From Okeania sp. SIO2B3 (GTDB lineage: Bacteria; Cyanobacteriota; Cyanobacteriia; Cyanobacteriales; Microcoleaceae), in assembly GCF_010672525.1 (NCBI RefSeq), contig NZ_JAAHGH010000006.1, forward strand, positions 84,933 through 148,932: 64,000 bases of DNA. The letters run 5' to 3'. Below, piece after piece: positions 38,122-46,300 of this stretch (position 1 is its first letter; each line of letters starts with the position of its first letter). Made by a program: the position numbers and the translations under genes. The notes beneath the pieces were generated by a model. That model did no database searches, was not told the origin of the DNA, and saw only the letters and a program-made list of their open reading frames with translations.

Positions 38122-38313
38122 CTTCCTGGGGTGAAATAATTCATTGCTTAGGGGTGGGTCCCCCACTCCCCTACTCCCCCACAATGCCAAAATGTAGCAA
38201 ATATTTATCAAATTGGTATAAAGGGAAGGCTTGAAACCTAATTTTCTGGTCAGCATTAATCAAACCCACCCCAGCACCTTGAATAATTTTTCTTGACTTT
38301 TTCGTGACAATAG

Positions 38314-38664
38314 CTACCACTTGTCTAAGAATTTTTCTAACTTTTCTTTTTCCTGAGCAAGATACTCATCTGTTTTATTCAAAAGTGCTTGTAAAGTTGT
38401 CTCCCTCGCATCATCCATTGCCAGTAATGGGTCTTTGAGGGGTAACTGTAGACGAATATATTGCGATCGCTCGTCATTATTACTAACACCTATAATTTGT
38501 TCGGCAACATATTGATGTATATCAGTTGGTGCATCCATGAAAATATCTGCAATACTTACAGCCCATTGAATTTTTCCCCATCCTCTAGATTGTTCCCAGG
38601 AAATTGGGGATGCTGGGTCTCCAGTACCAATAGATATTACTTTAATTTGCTCAATTACGTCAAG
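38314..38664 (-). pseudogene. C-terminal remnant of a patatin-like phospholipase
   Basis: An open stretch of about 117 codons without its own start reads 'VISIGTGDPASP', 'WGKIQWAVSIADIFMDAPTD' and 'YIRLQLPLKDPLLAMDDA', the typical C-terminal part of bacterial patatins. A stop precedes it and the N-terminal GxSxG nucleophile and oxyanion loop are missing. An internal ATG at 38538 could express 74 residues, but no activity is expected. Confidence 0.65.
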
Positions 38665-38796
38665 TCATAATATAACCTCCGGTATTTATTTTGATTAATC
38701 TACCAAAACTGCTGGAAATTTTACTATTTAGTAAATATTTAATAAAATTTATATTCCTTTATACTATGATTAATTATGTAATGTAATTTTATAACC

Positions 38797-38909
38797 AGGA
38801 CTTGCGCACGGAGACTAAATCAAGTGAGGGCGCAATTCGGAGCTTGGCGGAACGCCAATGCCATTCGCCCCTACATATAGCGTTTTCAAGGTGAATTTGC
38901 GTAATTCCT
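38797..38909. repeat. AGGACTTRCGCA inverted-repeat element, copy 1
   Basis: AGGACTTGCGCA ... TTTGCGTAATTCCT with 'GCCATTCGCCCCTACATATAG' type sequence inside. The compact version is at 43203-43265; single ends are at 11680, 17451, 26071, 30463 and 42480. Confidence 0.7.
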
Positions 38910-38949
38910 GATAACTTTACTTTACATAACTAATCTCAAATCAAATAAA

Positions 38950-39735
38950 ATGAAAACTGCATTAATTACAGGTGCTTCTTCTGGAATTGGTGAAATTTTT
39001 GCCAAAGAATTAGCAAGTAGAAAAACTAATTTAGTATTGGTAGCTCGTTCTGAGGATAAACTACAACAATTAGCAAATCAATTACAAAGTCAATATCAAA
39101 TTCAGGCTGATGTAATAATTCAAGATTTAACAGCACCAGCAGCAACAAATTCTATATTTGAGACAGTGTTTCAGAAAGGATTAAATATCGATTTATTAGT
39201 AAATAATGCTGGTTTCGGTGACTATGGAAATTTTACCGAGAGAACTCTAGAAAAGCAAGTTAATATGATTCAATTAAATATTACTGCTTTAGTAGAATTA
39301 ACACATTTATTTTTACCTCGAATGCAACAAAATAAGTCCGGGGCAATTATTAATGTTTCCTCAATTGGTGGTTTTCAACCTTTGCCTTATATGTCAGTTT
39401 ATGGTGCAACAAAAGCATTTGTTTTGAGTTTTAGTGAGGCATTGTGGGCAGAAAATCAAGATTCAGGGGTGAAAATATTAGCACTTTGCCCTGGACCGAC
39501 AGAATCAGAATTTTTCCAAAGAGCAGAATTTCCTAAGTCTGTAGGTGGAGCTTCCATGTCAAAATTGACCCCTACAGAAGAAGTAGTAAAAGATGCTCTT
39601 CAAGCCTTAGAAAAAAATCAGTCTAATGCTGTGACAGGAGGCTTTTTAAATCAGGTAATTGTTAATGCTTCTCGTTTTTTCCCACGAGAGACTTTAGTCA
39701 GTGTAGTAGAAAAGCAGTTTAGAAGTATTAAATGA
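38950..39735 (+). CDS. Short-chain dehydrogenase/reductase (classical SDR)
   Basis: 261 residues with an N-terminal NAD(P) site TGASSGIGE (7-15), 'NNAG' (about 87), catalytic Ser in NVSSIGG (about 138) and YGATKAF (Tyr/Lys, about 155). An Arg after beta-2 (VARSEDK) suggests NADPH preference. The pattern matches the DltE/YqjQ-like classical SDR group acting on unknown carbonyl or alcohol substrates. No signal peptide; stands alone. Confidence 0.88.
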   Translation: MKTALITGASSGIGEIFAKELASRKTNLVLVARSEDKLQQLANQLQSQYQIQADVIIQDLTAPAATNSIFETVFQKGLNIDLLVNNAGFGDYGNFTERTLEKQVNMIQLNITALVELTHLFLPRMQQNKSGAIINVSSIGGFQPLPYMSVYGATKAFVLSFSEALWAENQDSGVKILALCPGPTESEFFQRAEFPKSVGGASMSKLTPTEEVVKDALQALEKNQSNAVTGGFLNQVIVNASRFFPRETLVSVVEKQFRSIK

Positions 39736-39810
39736 ACGAAGGCAGAAGGCAGAAGGCAGAAGGAACAATTTTACCGAATAATTAATAATTAATAATTAAA
39801 TAATTCGCGC

Positions 39811-39912
39811 CTTGAAACCTCCCCTTTTAAGGGGAAAATAAAGAAGTAATATTTCCTTATATTCAATTGCGTAACGGTTTTAACCAGAGGTAATTATCAA
39901 TTATCAATTAAT
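39811..39912. repeat. CCTCCCC...GAGGTAATTATCAATTATCA repeat
   Basis: 'CCTCCCCTTTTAAGGGG' hairpin at the left and a TTATCAA tract at the right; same family as 35640-35757. The part 'ATTCAATTGCGTAACGGTTT' recurs near 33045 and, inverted, near 29865. Confidence 0.65.
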
Positions 39913-40018
39913 GAACTCTGCCTTTCCTAATAAGTATATATACTCCCCTTGCCAAAATGGTCGTTTCCATTTTTAATCTAAGATGGAATATTCAATTTAG
40001 TAGATAAATTCAAAGAGG

Positions 40019-40465
40019 ATGATGTTAAATAAACGCTCAATAGTAGCATGGATGATGGCGCTGTTAGTAGCGTTTTTGGCGAGCTGTGGGTCTCCTGCTC
40101 CACCGCCAACCTACTCAGATGCTCAATTACAAAAAATTGAACAGTACACAACGGGAATAGTCGCTTTGCGCGATCGCATGGATGAACTAAAAACCCTAAT
40201 TCAAAAGGAAGATTGGGTCAATGTAGATACATTTATTCATGGGCCTTTAGGAGACTTGCGGAGCAAGACTAACTATTTGACCCAAAGTTTGTTATTACCA
40301 AAAGATAAAACACCTGTATTGGATGCAGCAAAGGAAGTATTTCAGGATTTAGAAGAAATTGATGTTGCAGCAGCAGCAGGTGACAAACTGCAAGCGACTA
40401 ATGAGTATAAAAAAGCAATAGCAGATTTTGACACTTTCTTCGGTTTGATACCTAAAAGTAATTAA
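40019..40465 (+). CDS. psbQ: Photosystem II lipoprotein CyanoQ
   Basis: 148 residues. A signal peptide ends in the lipobox LASC (Cys23), so the mature protein is a lipid-anchored thylakoid-lumen protein. The mature part is a four-helix bundle with 'GIVALRDRMDELKTLI', 'HGPLGDLRSKTNYL' and the C-terminal 'DFDTFFGLIP', hallmarks of cyanobacterial PsbQ. It binds the lumenal face of PSII near CP47 and stabilises the oxygen-evolving complex and dimers. Two consecutive ATG codons follow AAAGAGG; either could be used. An AGGG-type mobile element begins 3 nt after the stop. Confidence 0.92.
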   Translation: MMLNKRSIVAWMMALLVAFLASCGSPAPPPTYSDAQLQKIEQYTTGIVALRDRMDELKTLIQKEDWVNVDTFIHGPLGDLRSKTNYLTQSLLLPKDKTPVLDAAKEVFQDLEEIDVAAAAGDKLQATNEYKKAIADFDTFFGLIPKSN

Positions 40466-40467
40466 AT

Positions 40468-40736
40468 AGGGTCTGCTGAAAAAGTCTTATGGATGAGGGT
40501 AGGAGACAACCCACCCACAGGCCCCGACCGTGGAGGGGAAAGACCGAGACAGGAGAAATGGGAATGAACCAGGAGGTAGGAGCGGGCGTTTTGTAAGAAT
40601 GATTTATCGGCCCTACTCTGGCCTAAAATACGCTCCTTTTTGAACGTGAAGAGCTGACTCCCAGGCACTTTTTAAATGCCCCAAAAAGGCACTTACCTTT
40701 ATCTGTAAATACTTTTAGATTTAATCAGCAAGCCCT
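40468..40736. mobile_element. AGGGYTTGC-ended miniature element, copy 2 (4-bp duplication AAAT)
   Basis: Left AGGGTCTGCTGAAAAAGTCT, right (reversed) AGGGCTTGCTGATTAAATCT. The flanks are AAAT on both sides. It starts immediately after the psbQ stop codon. From 40737 to 41118 follow a decayed IS66-like MITE piece (40735-40900) and other repeats, no gene. Confidence 0.75.
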
Positions 40737-41118
40737 AAATAAGTAATCAGCACTCAGCAGTAAATGTTTAGAAGGAGATTTCACTGCTCGACGCACTTTC
40801 CGGTTTATAGAAGCCGGGGGGTTAAACATGAGAGCCTAAAAACTGAAGCGCTGTTTGCGGAGCATTCCAGTACGGAAATGCTAAAAGCTAATAGCTAGTT
40901 AAAACCCTCAACCCAACCAGAAGTGTAGCGACGTTAACGAAGTCAGAAGTCCCCAAGTCAGAAGTCAGAAGTTATTTCTGTAAAAAGGCGGGGCTGCGCG
41001 ACCCAATTATTTTGATAAATTTCAATATTGCTTGATGGGGTGCGCACTGCTTACCCTATCTTAATTTCTACTTTACCCATTCACTTCTTCCTTCTTTCTT
41101 TTTAAATTATAAATTTTT

Positions 41119-41306
41119 GGCATTGGTGATTTGAGGTATGATATCATGTTACACATAAGAGCGCAATCAAAAAACTTTCTCCTTCTATTCCTCTTTCTTC
41201 TTTACTTCCCTCCTGACTCAGTCCTCCTGACTTCCCCTCCACGGTCGGGGCCCGCAGGTGGGTTGACTCCTAAGTAATTAATATCATACACGCTATTCAG
41301 CAACGC
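41119..41306. mobile_element. Miniature inverted-repeat element, GGCGTTG family, copy 4
   Basis: GGCATTGGTGATTTGAGGTA ... ATCATACACGCTATTCAGC then AACGC. It ends 4 nt before the start codon of the FAD oxidoreductase, so it supplies that gene's 5' untranslated region and probably its promoter context. Confidence 0.75.
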
Positions 41307-41310
41307 TAAT

Positions 41311-42498
41311 ATGACTCATATCGTAATTATTGGATGTGGAATTATTGGGGCAGCGATCGCCTATCAACTGAGTAAAATTGAAGGGTTAAAAATTACGGTC
41401 TTGGACAAACAAGCACCTGCCCAAGGTTCTACTGGCGCTGCTTTGGGCGTATTGATGGGGGTAATTAGCCAAAAAGTTAAAGGCAGACCTTGGAAAATGA
41501 GGCGCATGAGTGTCCAGAGCTATCATAATTTAATTCCTGAGTTAGAAGCAAAAATAAATCGCCCTATTTCTCATAACCGTGATGGTATTTTGTGGTTGTG
41601 TTTGCCTGGGGATGACTTAGATAGATGGAAAAGATTGGTAGATATTCGGCAAGCAGATGGTTTACCATTGGAAATGTGGGATATTGCTCAATTGGGCGAT
41701 CGCTCTCCTCAGATCGAGACATCTGAAGTTACAGCGGCTATTTATTCTCCTCAAGATTTACAAATTAACCCGGTGGAGCTTACTTTAGCTTTAGTAGAAG
41801 CTGCTCAACAAAATGGGGTAAATTTTCATTTTGGAGTGACAGTTGCAGAATATAATACTATAGCGTTACCAAATAATGAATATCGTTGTCAGCAAATACG
41901 GACAAAAAGTCTAGACGCAACTAAAAAAGCTCCTGTTTTGGCGGATGTAAATTGGTTAGTTGTGGCGGCGGGGTTGGGGTCGTTGCCATGTTTGCAAGGA
42001 ATAAAAGATGGTAAGTTGAGGTCTCTACAACTGAAGCGTAAATCAAATCTTGACCGTAAATTTACTCTTGTACCCGTGTTGGGTCAAGCTCTACATCTGC
42101 AAGGGCGATCGCCTCTAGGAAATCTAGATTTTCGGCCAGTTATAACTGGGGATGATGTGCATATTGTACCAGTGGGTGAAAATGAGTATTGGGTGGGAGC
42201 AACGGTAGAATTTCCTGATGATGTGGGTGAGGTGGTAGCTGACTCTAGTTTATTGGATAGGGTGATGGAGAGAGCTATTAGTTTTTGCCCGAGTTTAGCA
42301 GATGCAACGGTATTAAGAAAATGGTCTGGTTTGCGGCCTCGTCCGGAAGGTCAACCAGCTCCTGCTGTTGGTTATTTGGAGGGGTTTAAAAATGTGTTGT
42401 TGGCAACGGGTCACTATCGGAATGGGGTGTTATTAGCTCCTGCGACGGCAGAAGCAGTGGAGAAAATGATTATTAACACGACTTACGCAAAATATTAG
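41311..42498 (+). CDS. FAD-dependent oxidoreductase of the DAO / glycine oxidase (ThiO-like) type
   Basis: 395 residues. The N-terminal dinucleotide-binding motif GCGIIGAAIAYQL (9-21) and the acidic end of beta-2 (VLDKQ) bind FAD. The C-terminal 'GLRPRPEGQPA' and 'GHYRNGVLLAP' are typical of the D-amino-acid/glycine oxidase group, including ThiO of thiamine thiazole synthesis. It is not fused to ThiG as in many cyanobacterial ThiO proteins, so the substrate is open. The last codons (TTYAKY) coincide with an ACTTACGCA repeat end, suggesting that the C-terminus was altered by an element. Confidence 0.85.
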   Translation: MTHIVIIGCGIIGAAIAYQLSKIEGLKITVLDKQAPAQGSTGAALGVLMGVISQKVKGRPWKMRRMSVQSYHNLIPELEAKINRPISHNRDGILWLCLPGDDLDRWKRLVDIRQADGLPLEMWDIAQLGDRSPQIETSEVTAAIYSPQDLQINPVELTLALVEAAQQNGVNFHFGVTVAEYNTIALPNNEYRCQQIRTKSLDATKKAPVLADVNWLVVAAGLGSLPCLQGIKDGKLRSLQLKRKSNLDRKFTLVPVLGQALHLQGRSPLGNLDFRPVITGDDVHIVPVGENEYWVGATVEFPDDVGEVVADSSLLDRVMERAISFCPSLADATVLRKWSGLRPRPEGQPAPAVGYLEGFKNVLLATGHYRNGVLLAPATAEAVEKMIINTTYAKY

Positions 42499-42545
42499 GT
42501 CATACACCATATGTAGGGGCGAATGGCATTCGCCCTCCCTACCTA
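42476..42545. repeat. ACTTACGCA repeat half-element overlapping the oxidase stop
   Basis: 'ACGACTTACGCAAAATATTAG' type sequence followed by 'GTAGGGGCGAATGGCATTCG' equals one half of the AGGACTTACGCA element. It runs through the stop codon of the preceding gene; a 'GCATTCGCCCTCCCTACCTA' unit is duplicated after it. Confidence 0.6.
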
Positions 42546-42572
42546 GCATTCGCCCTCCCTACCTATATGTAG

Positions 42573-42760
42573 AACCTGCTTCATAAAACTGATACAAAGC
42601 GTCAAATAACGTGACAAATTGATGTGTACGGACGCCCTTATGCAACGTCTCTACCTGCTTCTTGTGAGGCCGTCGGCGGTTACTCATCCACAGGCATTGA
42701 CGGGTCTTGCCCGACCGCATTTCTACATTCTATACTTACATTTAAGTCTTTGTCAATCAA
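42573..42760 (-). pseudogene. tnpB C-terminal tail plus right end of an IS200/IS605 element
   Basis: Read on the minus strand: 'DKDLNVSIECRNAVGQD' (RuvC-III tail of OrfB, compare DRDLNASINLRNAVG at 25707-25750), then 'ATGCCTGTGGATGAGTAACC' and a right end with GTCACGTTATTTGAC, matching 25740-25860 at most positions. Everything upstream of RuvC-III is gone. Confidence 0.75.
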
Positions 42761-42981
42761 CATCAGAAAAAAGTCCTCAAACCCTTGCTGCGCCGTTTTA
42801 GCGTAGGGAGCGGGATTTCTTGTGAGGTCTATGTCTATATAGATAGACTGCCAGAAATGTTTAAGCAGCAATTAGTGCAGAAGATACAAAGCGTTACCAT
42901 CGTTACTACTTGCGTGTGAGAACTAGCGTATTATATCGCGCTCCGTATCGCAAATTGTTAACTAAGTCGAAACTCTGCGTA

Positions 42982-43097
42982 ATATCATGTCCGGATAATT
43001 AGTGACAAAAAAAACTTTCTCTCTTTAAACCTTTGTTTCCCTTCAGCATAGCTGCCTTCCTTCCTCCTAAATGTAACTATTCAAGCGGACATGATAT
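42982..43097. mobile_element. TATCATGTYCGG-family miniature element, copy 3
   Basis: ATATCATGTCCGGATAATTA ... AACTATTCAAGCGGACATGA then TAT; same orientation as copy 2. Confidence 0.8.
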
Positions 43098-43202
43098 AAG
43101 TCCTGATTATGTTAGGTAGAAAAGTTATAATCAGGCTCGTAGTTGGGCTAAAATCCTCATTTATACTGCTATAAATTCTTCCTAATTTTTTTATAATGAA
43201 AC

Positions 43203-43265
43203 AGGACTTACGCAGCAAGGGCGAATGCCATTTGCCCCTACATATAGTCAATTTGCGTAAGTCCT
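43203..43265. repeat. Perfect AGGACTTACGCA hairpin element
   Basis: 63 bp with 12-bp perfect inverted ends AGGACTTACGCA / TGCGTAAGTCCT; it lies 37 nt upstream of the NACHT gene start and could fold in its leader transcript. Confidence 0.85.
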
Positions 43266-43302
43266 AATGAAAGATAACTAACACATAAGAGATTGAATAA
43301 TT

Positions 43303-46300
43303 ATGCTTGAATTGTTAATTGCTTGGGGGGGTAGTGAAGCGGTTAAATTTATTGCTCAGGAAGTTATTGGAGAATTAGCTCAGGGTACTGCTGAAGACTA
43401 TGTTAAAGACTTTTTTAAACAAGGTATTTCTGATGCTATTGGTGGGATAACAAATACAAAACTTTTACAAAAAGCTACGGCACAAGCTATTAAAGATTTT
43501 TTAGATTTGATACAGCAAGAGTTAGAAAATGCGGAATTGAGTGAAAGTGAGTTAAAGGAATATACTAAACCTTTAAAACAGTTTATTAAAAATAAGTCTG
43601 TTTTAGAAGTTCTGATTATGGATTTCGATAATGACCTAAAAATTTTAGATACTAATAAACTAGCTATTACTTGGAACGAAATTAATCCACTTTTACCAGA
43701 TGATTTTGACTGGGAATTAGTTGCCAAGCAGTATCGGAGAAGGGTTAAAAAGATTATTCGAGAGTCTGATGAATTACGGGAAATATTAAATTCAGAAAAT
43801 CTGGAGAAATTGGCAAATCAAAACACTGATATTAAACCAGATTTTGACTTAGAAAAATATCAGGAGGGAGTCCGAGAACAATATGGGAATCTGAAATTAG
43901 AAAGTTTAGATACGAGTGGTTATGCCTATAATCAATTGAAATTATGGCGAATGTTTATTCCTCAAAATGTCCGGGAATCTCAGGAGTTTTTGCCTCAAGT
44001 ACATGAAATTCCTAAAGAATATCGGCAGCGATTAAAGGAGACTGGGCAGTTTGAGGAAAAACTTTCTCAAGAACAATTGGAAGGTCTCCGCAGGAGATAT
44101 TTAGACCGTCCTATTCGCTCGGTTTTAGAATTAATAGAAAATAGCAATTATCAATATTTAGTTATTCTGGGTAACCCCGGTTCTGGCAAGTCTACTTTGT
44201 TACAATATATCGCTCTCCAATGGGCAGAATTATCTCGGAAAGATTTATATTTACAGCCAATTCCTATATTAATTGAACTACGGACTTATGTTCGGAACAA
44301 TGATGCTAATAAATGCCAAAATTTTCTGGATTTTCTGGAAAAAGGTAGCGGCATAACTTGTCAATTACCTCAACAGGAACTCCATGCAAAATTACAAAAT
44401 GGCGATGCTATTGTGATGTTTGATGGATTAGATGAAGTTTTCGACCCTGCTAAACGAGAGGAAATAATTACTGATATTCATCGGTTTACAAATGTCTATA
44501 AAAATGTGCGGGTTATTGTTACTTCGCGGGTAATTGGTTATAAGCCACAAAAACTCCGGGATGCTGAATTTAATCATTTTATGTTGCAAGATTTTTCAGC
44601 GGAACAAATTGAAGATTTTATTCAACGTTGGCATAATTTGACTTATATCGATGAGGGGGAAAGAGAGAGAAAAAGGGAACGATTGAAACGAGCAATTAAG
44701 GATTCTTCAGCTATTAAAGAATTGTCGGGAAATCCTCTGTTATTAACGATGATGGCTATTCTAAATCGGAATCAAGAATTGCCGAGAGATAAAGCCGAAC
44801 TTTATAATCAAGCTTCGCGGGTTTTATTACATCAATGGGATATGGAGTTAAAAAAGTTAGTTGATGCTAAAATTGACCCGATAACTATTGACCCGATAAC
44901 TATTGACTATAAAGATAAGCAGGCAATTTTGTGTCTGGTTGCTTTTTTTATGCAGAGAAATACTGTAGGGTTAGCTGGCAATTTGATTTTGGGAGATGAT
45001 TTAGAAAGGATTATTTCGGAGTATCTAAAAAGTATAGAAATTAATGATGTGAGAAGTGTGGCTAAAGCGTTGATCGAACAGTTGCGGAGTCGGAATTTTG
45101 TTTTGTGTTTTGTTGGGGCTGAATATTATGCTTTTGTGCATCGGACTTTTTTGGAATATTTTTGTGCCAGGGAGTTTGTTTGGCAGTTTGAAAAAGAACA
45201 GAAAATTTCTAAAAAAGAGTTAATTGAGGAAGTTTTTGGTAAGCATTGGCGGGATGAAAAATGGCATGAAGTTTTGCGGTTAATTGCAGGAATGATAGAT
45301 GCGAAGTTTGTGGGGGAAGTTATTAGTTATTTGATAGAGCAAGAGGGGGAAGAGGAAAAGTTTCTGAATTTATTTTTGGCTGGTAAGTGTTTGTTTGAAG
45401 TTAGGAGTCGTCATGGTATTGGTGATGTGGGGTCTCGCTTATTAAATAGGTTAAAAGATTTGACTGGGTATGACCTTGGTTATTCTTATAAATCTTATAG
45501 CGATGAAGCAAAGCTAGTTCGTGAAATTCGTACTCAAGCGGTGGAAGTGGTGGCTACAACTTGGAGGGATGAGCAAAAAACTTATACTTGGCTCAAACAA
45601 AGGGTAAACTCTGATAGTGACTCGTATGTAAGAGGTGAAGCGGTGCGACAAATAGCGACTGGTTGGAAAGGTAAACCGGGAATTTTAGAATTACTCAAAC
45701 AAAGGGTAAACTCTGATGAACATCCGGATGTACGACGTGAAGCGGTGCAACAAATTGCTACTGGTTGGAAAGATGAGGAGGGAATTTTAGAATTACTCAA
45801 ACAATGGGTAGTATCTGATGAACATCCGGATGTGCGACGTGAAGCGGTGCGACAAATTGCTACTGGTTGGAAAGATGAGGAGGGAATTTTAGAATTACTC
45901 AAACAATGGGTAGTATCTGATGAACATCCGGATGTACGACGTGAAGCGGTGAAACAAATAGCTACTGGTTGGAAAGATGAGGAGGGAATTTTAGAATTAC
46001 TCAAACAATGGGTAAACTCTGATGAGAATGAGTTTGTGCGACTGGAAGCGCTACAACAAATAGCGACTGGTTGGAAACATGAGGAGGGAATTTTAGAATT
46101 ACTCAAACAATGGGTAAACTCTGATGAGAATTGGCAAGTACGAGGTGAAGCGGTGAAACAAATAGCTACTGGTTGGAAAGGTAAACCCGGAATTTTAGAA
46201 TTACTCAAACAATGGGTAGAGTCTGATGAGAATGAGTTTGTGCGACGTGAAGTGGTGACACAAATAGCTACTGGTTGGAAACATGAGGAGGGAATATTAG

